Source: Acidobacteriota bacterium (GTDB taxonomy: Bacteria; Acidobacteriota; Blastocatellia; UBA7656). Taken from it: DNA of 64,000 nt. The notes below the pieces were generated by a model that was not told where the DNA came from, made no database searches, and was given only the letters and a program-made list of their open reading frames with translations. The position numbers and the translations under genes are program-made. Positions within the stretch are counted from its first letter, which is position 1; each line of letters opens with the position of its first letter. The DNA is taken from NCBI GenBank assembly GCA_016201275.1, contig JACQDB010000034.1, forward strand, positions 1 to 64,000, given 5' to 3'. Below are positions 1 through 8,800 of the stretch, piece after piece.

Positions 1-118
1 GCTCTAGAATTATTGAATCTCACCTCAACAAGGTGAAGTTCAATAATTCCAAGCGCGAACCGCAACGTCAGCGCTTGATTGGTGTGGTTCAATTTGAAAT
101 TGTACAAAGTCGAGCTTA
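1..118. repeat. Family E foldback element, partial (copy E1)
   Basis: The right end of a family E element that runs off the window start. It ends in the terminus TGTACAAAGTCGAGC followed by TA. The inner part matches, in reverse complement, the left arm of copy E2 (37374-37958), including a hairpin near positions 8-52 built from GAATTATTGAA and TTCAATAATTC. Non-coding. Its relationship to E2 and E3 is read directly from the sequence. Confidence 0.75.
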
Positions 119-281
119 GTACAAGACACAGTAAATAGGCCGCTAGTTAACAACGCCAGGATTTTTCAAATAAGCCAATAAACATAGGCTTTTTGCAGCA
201 AATCAGTATTTTCTAACGAGCGGTGAAGTTGTCGCGCCCTGCACTGAGATGGTGATGGCATCATTGTGAAAGTGGCATGAT

Positions 282-1115
282 TTACCCCTGATTCGGTTCG
301 CTGCCGGGTTGATTGCCGATGGTCACGGGGTTAGGTTTGCCTTCTAAAAACGGGCTGATTAAATCGGCGAGGCGTCTTTCTTCGGCTTCGCGGCGCACCG
401 AAAAATCTATGGATTGGCGTTGCGCTTCGGTTGCTTCACTCTTCAAGGCTTCCATCTCGGCCTGCTTCTTTTTCAAATACTCCTCGACCTCTTTGGTCAG
501 TTGCTGCACCTTGTCAGTGTTGCGCTGCTCCACTTGCTGCGCTCGCTGCGCCAGCATCGCCTGATACGCATCTAACGCCCGATCACGTCGCGCGGCGTCG
601 GCAATCGGCACTTCTATGCCGATGCCTTTGGCAGACAGAGTTAAATTGACGGCGATGATTTTGACGCTCAACGGTTGATTGGCAACCATAGGATTTTCCA
701 TCAAGGTCGCCAGTTCATCAACGCTGCACGGTGTAGTAGTCACTCCTGCGTCTTTGTAAATCTGCTCGAAAGGTCTTTGCGATAAATCATCGCCCTGCTT
801 GGTTGGCACGTTGAATTTCGGCAGCGGTTCATCAGCAACCAGTTCGGCAACACGGGGGGCGGGGCGCGGCGCGCTCGGCACGGCAGAGCGCGGCACTTGC
901 GCCTGCGGTTTGGTAAATTCAGGCGGTGGCGGCGGCGGTGCGTCTTCGCCTTCTTCCGGCACGACCTTGACGAAAAAATCCATCAGCGACTTGAATGCGC
1001 CGCCGCCTTTCGGCCCGCCACCCGCGTGCGCCGATTTGCCCGTGCCTTCCGACATAGCTTCCATCTCGCGCAATATATCTTCTGTGCTTTTCGGTCTCGG
1101 TGGTTTATTCGACAT
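282..1115 (-). CDS. Proline-rich coiled-coil protein, last gene of the ABC/OmpA operon
   Basis: 277 residues with no recognised catalytic domain. The N-terminal third is low-complexity, with a run of six prolines near residue 60 followed by a Pro/Ala-rich linker. The C-terminal half (about residues 180-255) is strongly charged and rich in Glu, Gln, Lys and Arg, as expected for a coiled coil. No signal peptide or membrane segment is visible, so it is probably cytoplasmic. The ATG is preceded by GGAGGAG at good spacing. It is the last gene of a minus-strand run with an ABC importer (2178-5990) and lies 142 bp after the membrane coiled-coil gene at 1258-2148. The order suggests that the two proteins serve the transporter, perhaps as a cytoplasmic scaffold. 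That is inference from context, and I do not recognise the family. Confidence 0.7.
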   Translation of the reverse strand: MSNKPPRPKSTEDILREMEAMSEGTGKSAHAGGGPKGGGAFKSLMDFFVKVVPEEGEDAPPPPPPEFTKPQAQVPRSAVPSAPRPAPRVAELVADEPLPKFNVPTKQGDDLSQRPFEQIYKDAGVTTTPCSVDELATLMENPMVANQPLSVKIIAVNLTLSAKGIGIEVPIADAARRDRALDAYQAMLAQRAQQVEQRNTDKVQQLTKEVEEYLKKKQAEMEALKSEATEAQRQSIDFSVRREAEERRLADLISPFLEGKPNPVTIGNQPGSEPNQG

Positions 1116-1257
1116 AGCTCCTCCAGTTTTTCAAAGTAAAGGAATGTGAGAGTGAGGGAGAAGGCGAGAAAGGGAGTAGGAGAGATTTTTTATCAATCGA
1201 AAAATTCTTCATCGCATCTTCTCCCTGTCTCCCTGCCTTCCTGTTTCCTTGTCTCCC

Positions 1258-2148
1258 CTACTTCACGCGGCGCAGGTGTTCACGCGGTGGGCGGCGCGTT
1301 GCGTCATCTGCGACCGGCGCATCGGCATCAGACAAGCCTGGTTCTTCGGATGAGGCTTCAAGGGCTGAAAGATTGTCGGACTGAGTGACCAACACATCTT
1401 CGTAAGCCGAGCGAAATTCATCGCTGATGCTCAAATTGCTCAAGAGATTGTCAACCAGATCAGAGATGCCCGCGACGTTGGTGAAGGTATAGACTTCATC
1501 TTGAATCAGGCTCAAAGAATTTCTGACCACGGCGAGTCGCGCTTCGAGCAGGCGCACCAGTTCATCGAGTTTTTGAATGCGCGCCTGACGCTTCTTTAAG
1601 ATGTTCAGGTTTTGCGCCAGGGCTTGGCGCACCTGTACAGACTGCTCGCGTTCGATGGCTTTGTCGGCTTTGGCGATTTCATTGCCGAGCATGGTTTGCA
1701 GGTTGCGATAATTGCGCGACGACAACAGGTAATGAGCGCGAAGCATCTTGGCGTATTCAAGGCGAAAGGACGAAAGTTTTTCGACGATGCCGGAAAGCAT
1801 CATATTGCTGCCGGGGTCGCCCAATTCGGTCGAGCGTTTTTCAATCTCTTCGCACAAACTCCGCACCGAATGAAAGTCCTGTTGATAATTCATGGGCAGC
1901 GACAGCACGATGCTCTTTTCGGTGTCCTCTTCTTCAAGTTTGCTGTCTTTATTTTTACGGGCGCGAATGATGCGCTGCACCCGCGTGTTCTGCGCGATGA
2001 AGATGGCGGCGATTTCTCCGGCCAGCAAAAGCGGCAAAAAGCCTAAGAAATTCACGACAATCATTAAAAACGCCATCACTCCGATGTACGCCAGATTGAA
2101 GTCACTCTTTAATACTTCCTTGACATAATTGATCTCTTCATCAGCCAT
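1258..2148 (-). CDS. Membrane-anchored coiled-coil protein of the ABC/OmpA operon
   Basis: 296 residues. A hydrophobic stretch at about residues 17-53 (YIGVMAFLMIVVNFLGFLPL and onward) is long enough for two closely spaced membrane segments. The rest is hydrophilic and mostly helical, with heptad-like Leu/Arg/Glu patterns between residues 95 and 240, and a disordered acidic-to-basic tail. It starts 29 bp after the stop of the ATPase gene (2178-3086), so the two are very likely co-transcribed. I do not recognise a named family. It is probably an inner-membrane protein with a large cytoplasmic coiled-coil domain that could bind the ATPase or the next gene product. It is not a normal ABC subunit, and its fixed place behind the ATPase gene is the main functional clue. 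Confidence 0.75.
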   Translation of the reverse strand: MADEEINYVKEVLKSDFNLAYIGVMAFLMIVVNFLGFLPLLLAGEIAAIFIAQNTRVQRIIRARKNKDSKLEEEDTEKSIVLSLPMNYQQDFHSVRSLCEEIEKRSTELGDPGSNMMLSGIVEKLSSFRLEYAKMLRAHYLLSSRNYRNLQTMLGNEIAKADKAIEREQSVQVRQALAQNLNILKKRQARIQKLDELVRLLEARLAVVRNSLSLIQDEVYTFTNVAGISDLVDNLLSNLSISDEFRSAYEDVLVTQSDNLSALEASSEEPGLSDADAPVADDATRRPPREHLRRVK

Positions 2149-2177
2149 AATGTTTTCTTCTGAAGGGTTGCGTTGCC

Positions 2178-3086
2178 TTACAATTTCGGAAACTCAATCA
2201 GTTTAATCTCTTTGCGGATTTCGGCAAAGCGCGGCAAGTCTTCGGCCTCCGCCAAATTGGTGTGAAAGGCTATGCCTTCCTGCATCAGATCGTATTCTTT
2301 CATCACGCGAGAGCCGGGTATCGCTTTGCCCTCTTCGTTGCGTTCGCGTCCCAGCAGATAAATGTGATTGGAGATCGCCAGCGCCGAGGTGATGTCGTGG
2401 GTGATGATGATAAAGGTATTGAGCGTGTGTTGATTGGCGATGCGGCTAATCAGCTTGATCACATTCATGATGTTGACCGGGTCGAGGCCGGAAAATGGTT
2501 CGTCGAGAATAATGAAATGACGTTCTTTCATTAACTGCTGTAGGATGGCAACGCGCTGGCGCTGTCCGCCCGACAGTTGCACAGGCCACGCCAGTCCCTG
2601 TTTGACCAGATCGAATTCATCCAAATAATGCAGGGCTTTTTCTTTCGCCGCCGCTTTGCTCATCCCTGCGTTGAGGGCTGGAACCATCAAATTATTCAAG
2701 ACATTCAAATCTTCAAAGAGCGGATATTTTTGAAAGACCACGCCCACGTCGCCAATTTCTACCGCACGCAAGCCTTTGCCGTTGGTAATCAACACACAAC
2801 CGGAGGTTGGCGCATCAAGGCCGGCGATGAGTCTGAGCGCCGTGGTTTTGCCTGCGCCGGAGGGGCCGAGCAGACTGACGATCTGGGGTTTGTCTTTGAT
2901 GTTTTTGATGGTGAACGACAGATTTTTCAAGGCGACAAAGGTCGTGCCGTCGTTCATCAGAAATTCTTTGCAAACATCTTCAAGCGTCAGCAGCGGTTCC
3001 AGCAAAGTCACGCCATTGACCAGAGGCCCTTCGATGCAAGCGTTATCACCCTTGGCCGTTTCGGGTTGCGGTTGGTTGTCGTTCAT
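2178..3086 (-). CDS. ABC transporter ATP-binding protein (nitrate/sulfonate/taurine type)
   Basis: Cytoplasmic ATPase subunit of the importer encoded here. Walker A is LLGPSGAGKTTALR (about residues 72-85), the Q-loop is VVFQKYPLF, the signature is LSGGQRQRVA, and Walker B is FIILDEPFSGLDP, followed by an H-loop in the IIITHD context. This layout is typical of the NrtD/SsuB/TauB group. At about 302 residues it is longer than the usual 250-270, with extra residues at both ends. The ATG at 3086 overlaps the TGA stop of the permease gene (shared A of TGATG), so translation is probably coupled. An in-frame TTG one codon upstream is less likely. Together with the permease it would form the transport core; the substrate cannot be told from the sequence. 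Confidence 0.93.
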   Translation of the reverse strand: MNDNQPQPETAKGDNACIEGPLVNGVTLLEPLLTLEDVCKEFLMNDGTTFVALKNLSFTIKNIKDKPQIVSLLGPSGAGKTTALRLIAGLDAPTSGCVLITNGKGLRAVEIGDVGVVFQKYPLFEDLNVLNNLMVPALNAGMSKAAAKEKALHYLDEFDLVKQGLAWPVQLSGGQRQRVAILQQLMKERHFIILDEPFSGLDPVNIMNVIKLISRIANQHTLNTFIIITHDITSALAISNHIYLLGRERNEEGKAIPGSRVMKEYDLMQEGIAFHTNLAEAEDLPRFAEIRKEIKLIEFPKL

Positions 3087-3898
3087 CAAGCCCTCTCGGC
3101 AATCACGCTGTAGGGAAACAGCAATCGTTTGAGTAATACAAAGAGTCCGTCTTCGAGGATCGCAATCACGCCGATGATGATGAGGTAGGCATAAACTTCG
3201 GCGAGTTGATTGGTGGCGTTGTAGGCGAAAAGCTGCGCCCCGATGCCGCCTTCGGTGCGATTCGAGGCTTCAATCATAGGAATCATCACCCAGCCCATCG
3301 CCGCATTTTGCGCCACCATATCAATCATCTGCGGCAAGTTGGGGCGCACCACTACGCTGTAAAAAACCTGCCAGTCGTTATAGCCCAAGACCCGCGCCAG
3401 TTCGTATTTCAGATTCGGTATAGATTCGATGACAGCGGTCATGCTGGTCACTAAAAAGAACGACATTCCAGCGGTCAGCATCGCCACTTTCATAGGCCAG
3501 CCAATGGTGAACAAGGTCAAAAAGACCAGATAGAAGCCGATGATGGGAATGTAGCGCAACCACTGCACGATTTTGTTGAAGGGTTGCAGGATGGGCAAGA
3601 TGCTGAGGTAGGAAATGAGCAGCGACAGAAGGGCCGAATAGAGCAAGCCGACGAGGTTGAGTTTCAGCGTCGTGTAAACATTATAGACAAGGCCGCCGCT
3701 GCCTTGGGTGTTATACATTTTGCCGAACGCCTGCACCACCTCGAAAGGGTTGGGCAGCGAGGGAATCGGGTTGATGAACCAAACCAGTAAAAAGAGCGCC
3801 AACCAGATCAGTAATAGACTCGACCGCGCCAAGGCTCCGACCTGCCCATAGACCGTGAGGATATGGCGAAAAGAAGTTTTGGATGTTTTCTCAGGCAT
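3086..3898 (-). CDS. ABC transporter permease (SsuC/TauC-like)
   Basis: 270 residues with about six membrane segments, the first at residues 26-42 (LLLIWLALFLLVWFI). An EAA-type coupling loop (ELARVLGYNDWQVFYSVVVR, then PNLP) lies around residues 170-195, matching the binding-protein-dependent permease fold. It is the inner-membrane channel for the ATPase encoded immediately after it, with overlapping stop and start codons. Upstream, a 304-bp gap that holds a family C repeat separates it from the binding-protein gene. The permease is therefore in the same orientation and context as its binding protein but not tightly packed with it. Confidence 0.92.
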   Translation of the reverse strand: MPEKTSKTSFRHILTVYGQVGALARSSLLLIWLALFLLVWFINPIPSLPNPFEVVQAFGKMYNTQGSGGLVYNVYTTLKLNLVGLLYSALLSLLISYLSILPILQPFNKIVQWLRYIPIIGFYLVFLTLFTIGWPMKVAMLTAGMSFFLVTSMTAVIESIPNLKYELARVLGYNDWQVFYSVVVRPNLPQMIDMVAQNAAMGWVMIPMIEASNRTEGGIGAQLFAYNATNQLAEVYAYLIIIGVIAILEDGLFVLLKRLLFPYSVIAERA

Positions 3899-3995
3899 AA
3901 GAAAATTTATGGAAGCGTGGTTAAAAATTCATCAGGCAACAAGACCTGAATCACAGGCCCTTATTTTTTATCCATCATTTTTGATACATCTGGTT

Positions 3996-4159
3996 CGGGC
4001 GGCTATGCCGCTTTGATGTGCGGAAAGGCTTGGCCTTTCCGTGAGACTTGCCGTTTCATTCTTGCGGCGACGCCGCCAATTGGGGCGTCGCCGCGCAAGA
4101 AAAAAACGCCGCTCGGTGAGTCACAGACTCACCGCACATCAAAGCGGCACAGCCGCCCG
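3996..4159. repeat. Family C inverted-repeat element (copy C0), inside the ABC/OmpA operon
   Basis: A 164-bp non-coding element with long, nearly perfect inverted ends. The left end reads CGGGCGGCTATGCCGCTTTG and continues with ATGTGCGG; the right end is its reverse complement apart from one base. Inside is a second palindrome built on GCGGCGACGCC. Related copies lie at 6256-6509 and 45871-46038. It separates the binding-protein gene from the permease gene and could act as an attenuator or mRNA-stabilising hairpin, which is inference. Confidence 0.85.
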
Positions 4160-4202
4160 ATCATCGCACTTGCATCATCTGCCATATTTCTCCCAACTAC
4201 AC

Positions 4203-5990
4203 CTATTTCAAAATGATTACGACGCGGCGATTGGCGGCCTTTTCCTTGTCGTCCTTGTTGGTGTTGCCCGGCAGAGGCCGATAGGGGCCATAGCCTTCTA
4301 TGGAGTCTTTACGATTCTCATTAATGTTGATGCCCGTCGTGTCGGAATCTTTCAACCATTGCCACACCGCTTTGGCGCGCTCCTGCGACAAGCGCAAATT
4401 CGTTCCGACATCGCCAACATTATCGGTGTGGCCTTCAAGAATCACTTTGGTATCAGTGGCGCGAATCAGCAGGCTGCGAATCTCTTGCAGCACCGCCAAC
4501 TCCGAAGGTTTGATTTTCGCCGAGCCGCTGTCAAAGCTGATTTGATAATTGGCTTTGACGACGGTTCCCTGATTTTGCCCCTGCTCGAACTTCGCCGTAT
4601 AGACGCCTGTGCTGCTGGCCTCGTCGGTGATCTCGCGTATGAAACTTAAATCCACCACCTGATCCACCGGCACAAAGCTGTCGAGCCAATTCGGCAACAG
4701 CTTTCTGACGCGCTTCGCGTGATCGGTGTAGGTGACGCCAAAGATGCTGTCGGCGATGCCTCTGCCGCTGTCCATACCGAAAAGGTGGCGCACTTCGGCG
4801 ATGTTGTTGACCCGCGAACCGCCCAGCGATACGCCGTTTTCCACCACCGGATTAAAATAGCGCGCCCAGAATTCGCCGCCCTTACCGGCCAGATTAAAGA
4901 CCACGGCATTTAACACCGCGACGCGATTGCGGAAATAGTCCGGATCGTTTTTGATCTTTTCATTCGAGCGCGCAATGCAGCGCAACAGCGTCTTAACATA
5001 GTCGCGGTGTTGATTCATCCAGTCCTGATTGCCGAATAAGATGTGCGGCATCATGTAGCTGTATTCACGGGTCGAAACAATCTTCTGCAATTTTTCGCTT
5101 TTGCCTTTATAGGTCACGTTGGGGCGACCTTTGGCCGCCATCACATCGCCCGGCGTCCACGTCGCCACCGCATTAATTTCAACGGCTTCGGTTTTGCCGG
5201 TCGCTTTGTTGCGAAGATTGACCGAAGCATTTTGGGTGAACTTGGTTGCCGCTTCGATGTGATCGGAAGCGTTGACGAAATTAATCGCATCCGGGTCATA
5301 GACCTGCTCATCGGCATTGACGGGAATCTGATTGTCTGCAGCCCAGTTGACCGTGACGTTCCAATCGCAATACGGCACGGCGGTGACCACCAAAGCACCG
5401 CGCGCCAGTTGCGGATCCGCTTTCCAGGATTCCGGCCCCATCAAACAATCTTCGCCAAACGAATAGCCGCTCGACCATATGACTTTTGCTTTGGTGCCGC
5501 GCAATAATTTATTCGCGCCGTTGATGTCAACCGCCGATTGATCGCCGGTGGTGGTGACAAACTGCATCTGGCCGGTGGCCAGCGCCTGCACCTGTTTGGA
5601 GGTATCGTTTTCGACGATCAATTCGGTATTGGTGATGCCGGATTGACACAAACAACTATCGGTGTGGTCGCCGGATTTGCCGGGGCCGCCCACGGCGTCA
5701 ATCAAGCCGCTGACCGTCTGCCATGTCCATATGCCGATCTTGACCGGCGGATTATCGGTGGTGCGCGTCGGCGGCGAAACCGTAGAAGGCGGCAGATTGC
5801 CGACATCAATTTTATTGAGGTCAACCGGTTTATCAAGCAATTCGCCCGCCTTGTTGCTATTGCGGTTGCTGTTTGGACTGAGCTTGTCGAAAACCCCTAA
5901 CTGCTTGAGGCTGACCCACACCAGACCGGCAATTAAAAGAACAATCAGAATGATGGCTCCGGGGCCTAACTGTACACGACCTATTCTCAT
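4203..5990 (-). CDS. Membrane-anchored ABC substrate-binding protein fused to an OmpA domain
   Basis: 595 residues. An N-terminal signal anchor (GAIILIVLLIAGLVWVSL, about residues 10-28) has no clear cleavage site. A Ser/Asn-rich linker leads to a periplasmic binding-protein domain of the NMT1/taurine/nitrate type (about residues 75-420). The C-terminal 120 residues are an OmpA-like peptidoglycan-binding domain: ISFDSGSAKIKPSE, LEGHTDNVGD, NLRLSQERAKAV and an ANRRV end. The ATG at 5990 follows AGGAGA at good spacing; an in-frame start ten codons upstream is less likely. The downstream genes encode the matching permease and ATPase. The architecture implies a binding protein fixed to the inner membrane at one end and to the cell wall at the other, instead of a free periplasmic protein or lipoprotein. 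The substrate is unknown. Confidence 0.9.
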   Translation of the reverse strand: MRIGRVQLGPGAIILIVLLIAGLVWVSLKQLGVFDKLSPNSNRNSNKAGELLDKPVDLNKIDVGNLPPSTVSPPTRTTDNPPVKIGIWTWQTVSGLIDAVGGPGKSGDHTDSCLCQSGITNTELIVENDTSKQVQALATGQMQFVTTTGDQSAVDINGANKLLRGTKAKVIWSSGYSFGEDCLMGPESWKADPQLARGALVVTAVPYCDWNVTVNWAADNQIPVNADEQVYDPDAINFVNASDHIEAATKFTQNASVNLRNKATGKTEAVEINAVATWTPGDVMAAKGRPNVTYKGKSEKLQKIVSTREYSYMMPHILFGNQDWMNQHRDYVKTLLRCIARSNEKIKNDPDYFRNRVAVLNAVVFNLAGKGGEFWARYFNPVVENGVSLGGSRVNNIAEVRHLFGMDSGRGIADSIFGVTYTDHAKRVRKLLPNWLDSFVPVDQVVDLSFIREITDEASSTGVYTAKFEQGQNQGTVVKANYQISFDSGSAKIKPSELAVLQEIRSLLIRATDTKVILEGHTDNVGDVGTNLRLSQERAKAVWQWLKDSDTTGININENRKDSIEGYGPYRPLPGNTNKDDKEKAANRRVVIILK

Positions 5991-6255
5991 CTTCGTCTCC
6001 TGTTCGTGGCAAAGTTTCAACCGAACCTGCGGTTGTGAGCAACCGTTTACCGAAACTGCTAAACGATGTTTTCATCGCGGGGCGAGTCACTCCCTATGGG
6101 CAGCCGTATTATATGCGGTACGCCTGTGACTGTAAATAAACTCCGCAGGGTGCGGAAGCGTTACGGCGGACGATGAGGAGTGGAGCAGCGAACTTCGCTT
6201 TGCATAACGGCGGGCATTGACGAAGCCCTCGGCGAACTTATGACAACGATTTTGT

Positions 6256-6509
6256 AACTACCCAGCCTGGTTGTGAAAGTTGAACGCTGGGCGGCGGTGC
6301 CGCTTTGAGGTGCGGAGAGTCCGAGACTCTCCGCGAGGCTGTTCCTCCTTTTTCGCGGCTCTGCCGCATCGGAGGCCGCGCCTCAGAAAAACTTGGAGGG
6401 CGAAGCCCAAGGACGGCGTAGCCGCGAGAGTGGGGAGCATAGCTTGCGGAAAGGCTGCGCCTTTCCGCACCTCAAAGCGGCACCGCCGCAATCGCTGACT
6501 GGGTAGTTA
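6256..6509. repeat. Family C inverted-repeat element (copy C1)
   Basis: The core at 6289-6489 has ends GGGCGGCGGTGCCGCTTTGA and GGTGCGGA against their reverse complement. Outside it lie TAACTACCCAG (left) and CTGGGTAGTTA (right), again inverted, so the whole element probably spans 6256-6509. The interior carries more small palindromes and is larger than in C0 and C2. Its right-hand TA is the left border of element A1. Confidence 0.8.
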
Positions 6510-6609
6510 GAGCGTGTCGCATAAATGGATGTTCTGTCCAGATATTGTATGTGATGGTCTAACCATCTACAACATATGGGTAGTTTCTGACATTCTGCGC
6601 CACGCTCTA
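6508..6609. repeat. Family A MITE-like element (copy A1)
   Basis: A 102-bp imperfect palindrome with ends GAGCGTGTCGCA and its near-complement TGCGCCACGCTC, bordered by TA on both sides. The interior holds CCAGATATTGTATGTGATGG paired with ACCATCTACAACATATGG. Six further copies occur at 25115, 40645, 41967, 45763, 61782 and 63280. It inserted at the terminal TA of element C1. Confidence 0.88.
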
Positions 6610-6980
6610 GCTACGATTAATCTCTTCTTTGGCTTCGTGTTCTTGGTGTTCTTCGTGGTGAAGGAATTTCATTGCTGATCTGAAAGGATTGGCGACTCCT
6701 CAAACCCATGACGGTTTGTGGCCGTTGCGACGGAGTTTGTCAGGAGCGCGCAACGCCGACGTTTGCCGTCCGGGTGTTTTGCCAATGGGCGCAAACGACG
6801 CATAAGGGTTGTGGTATTGCGTTGAACCGGCAAGGTAAGATTGATGAGGCCGCGTACAGATTTGCCAACCGGCGCTGGCAGGCAATCCTTTGCGGATGCT
6901 AAGATTTCTAATTCTTTCCCAGCGCGGCTTGCCAGCAGGAAAGAAAGCACACTCAAGGACTGGGAGAGTCGTACCAATTT

Positions 6981-8366
6981 ATGCGAGCGCACGTTGTCAC
7001 CTTCGGTTGTCAGATGAATGAATACGACACTCACGCCATTCAATCCGAACTGGCGGGGCTGGGTTATTCGTTGGTCGAAGATTATCACGACGCCGATCTG
7101 GTGCTGGTCAACACCTGCGCGGTGCGCGGCAAGCCCGTGGAAAAAGCCAACACCTTGCTGGGCGAACTTCGCAAACAGAAACAGCAGCGCGGCGGTCATC
7201 TGACCATTGGCTTGATGGGTTGCCTGGCGCAACTGCCGGAAGGCCAGCGCATGGGCAAGAAGTTCAATGTGGATATTATGCTCGGCCCTGGCGCGATTAC
7301 CGAAATCGTTCCGGCTATCGAAAAAGGCCGCTTCCAATCTTTCGAGTTCAAAAGCGAATTGCAATTTTATTCGCCGCCGCCGCCGCAGGGCGCGATCAGC
7401 GCCAATTTGACGATTATGCGCGGCTGCAATCATCGCTGCACCTATTGCATTGTGCCGATGACCCGTGGCGATGAAGTGTCGCGCCCCGCCGCCGACATCA
7501 TTCAAGAAGCCCGCGCCCTGTACGCCGCCGGTGTACAGGAAGTCACCCTGTTGGGGCAAAACGTCAACTCTTACGGTCTGGATTTGGGTACAGGGATGCG
7601 CCGCAAACATCTTGATGGCTATCCGTCGTTCGGCGCGTTGCTGCGGATGGTCGGGCGCACAGGCATTCCGCGCCTGCGCTTTGTCACCTCGCATCCGATT
7701 AATTTCGATGATGAAATTATGGAAGCCATCGCCGATACTCCTGCCGTTTGTCGCTACATTCATCTGCCCGTGCAATCCGGTTCGAATCGCATTTTGAAAC
7801 GCATGGCGCGGGAATACACACGGGAGTTTTATCTGGAGCGGGTCAGCCGGATTCGTCAGTTGCTGCCCGATGCAACCATTACCACAGACATCATCGTAGG
7901 TTTTCCCGGCGAAAGCGAAGAGGATTTTCAACAGACCTTTGCGCTTTATCAAGAGGTCGAATACGACACCGCTTATCTGTTCATCTATTCAGAGCGCGAA
8001 GGCACGGCGGCGCAAAAACATTTCGATGACATCCCCAAAGCCGTCAAGACCGAACGCTTGGGACGCTTGATCGAACTGCAAAAACAGCTTTCGCTCCAGC
8101 AGAATCAAAAATGGGTAGGCCGCGAAGTTGAAGTCTTAATCAATGGCGCTGCGGTTGAAGAGGGCTTTGTCCAAGGACACACGCGAGGCAACCATGTGGT
8201 GATGTTGGAAGGCCACTTGCCGCCCGGCATTCATCAGGCGCAAGTGCTGCACGCGACGCCCAATCGTTTGTATTGCCGCGCCGTGGGCGCAGACGCGCCG
8301 CTTTCTCAAGCGCACATCAAGGGCGGACGCAGCTTGCCGATTTTGCCGACCAAGGGCTTGTCTTGA
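6981..8366 (+). CDS. miaB: tRNA-2-methylthio-N6-dimethylallyladenosine synthase MiaB
   Basis: Radical-SAM methylthiotransferase that adds the 2-methylthio group to N6-isopentenyl-adenosine-37 of tRNAs reading U-starting codons. It has 461 residues, a normal length. The N-terminal UPF0004 domain carries the auxiliary-cluster cysteines C10, C46 and C81. The radical-SAM motif CNHRCTYCIVP has C149, C153 and C156. A TRAM-like RNA-binding domain occupies about residues 380-445. The YCIVPM context and the single TRAM domain favour MiaB over RimO or MtaB. The preceding region holds only repeats, and the gene appears to be transcribed alone. Confidence 0.96.
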   Translation: MRAHVVTFGCQMNEYDTHAIQSELAGLGYSLVEDYHDADLVLVNTCAVRGKPVEKANTLLGELRKQKQQRGGHLTIGLMGCLAQLPEGQRMGKKFNVDIMLGPGAITEIVPAIEKGRFQSFEFKSELQFYSPPPPQGAISANLTIMRGCNHRCTYCIVPMTRGDEVSRPAADIIQEARALYAAGVQEVTLLGQNVNSYGLDLGTGMRRKHLDGYPSFGALLRMVGRTGIPRLRFVTSHPINFDDEIMEAIADTPAVCRYIHLPVQSGSNRILKRMAREYTREFYLERVSRIRQLLPDATITTDIIVGFPGESEEDFQQTFALYQEVEYDTAYLFIYSEREGTAAQKHFDDIPKAVKTERLGRLIELQKQLSLQQNQKWVGREVEVLINGAAVEEGFVQGHTRGNHVVMLEGHLPPGIHQAQVLHATPNRLYCRAVGADAPLSQAHIKGGRSLPILPTKGLS

Positions 8367-8800
8367 GCCGCTAGAGTTGCTAAATTACAAGCCCTGTCTA
8401 GTTCTCCACAGGGGCAAAAATCCGAGAGTCATATTCTCCATTTTCATTGGACTGAAGAGTGCTGATTCGCCTTGCTGACCAAGGGTTTTAAGCCGTTGGA
8501 GCGCTTTGTCGAAGCCTTTTTTCGGGCGCACGACGACCTGAAATTCGGTAAATCGCCCAGCCATAAGCCTTCGGTGATTAGGCTTGACAGGTAATAGAAT
8601 ACAGGGATAATAGCAAGCAGTAAGTTTACTGAGCGGCAGTAGGCAAATGGAAAAGTGATTCAACGTAAGGCATTCCCGGAAGGAGAATCTCTAAAGATTC
8701 TCGAGGGGATTTTTCTACACAAATTTTTAATAGGTATGATCCACTGTCGAGTGGCGGCAGTCTCGCGTTTACTTGATGAAAAAGGGTTAGGAGGTCCACA
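8367..8800. other. Intergenic region with a perfect short hairpin upstream of the zinc-ribbon gene
   Basis: No convincing gene. A perfect 8-bp stem with a 4-nt loop (GAGAATCT-CTAA-AGATTCTC) lies at 8683-8702, followed by GAGGGGATTTTT. It could be a weak terminator or part of a leader for the gene starting at 8801, whose ribosome-binding site (AGGAGGT) is very strong. The rest is featureless. Confidence 0.4.

Larger units (their letters stand above)
5991..6980. other. Intergenic region of about 1 kb, mostly repeats
   Basis: No convincing gene. It holds element C1 (6256-6509), element A1 (6508-6609), and at about 6624-6673 a degenerate sequence of the 'cttcgtgttcttggtgttcttcgtggtga' kind. Related sequence recurs at 41918-42100 and 61497-61575. 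The region should also contain the promoters of the ABC/OmpA operon and of miaB, which point away from each other. I could not single out reliable -35/-10 boxes. Frames open in C1 are products of its palindromes. Confidence 0.6.

Noticed and set aside
6258-6498. Short open frames on both strands within element C1
   Set aside because: They are by-products of the GC-rich palindromes of the element.
6669-7952. Long open frame opposite miaB on the minus strand (about 427 codons)
   Set aside because: It covers a clear miaB coding region, has no recognisable domain, and results from codon bias on the other strand.
8385-8663. 92-codon minus-strand frame between miaB and the zinc-ribbon gene
   Set aside because: No ribosome-binding site, no family resemblance, atypical composition. 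Treated as non-coding.
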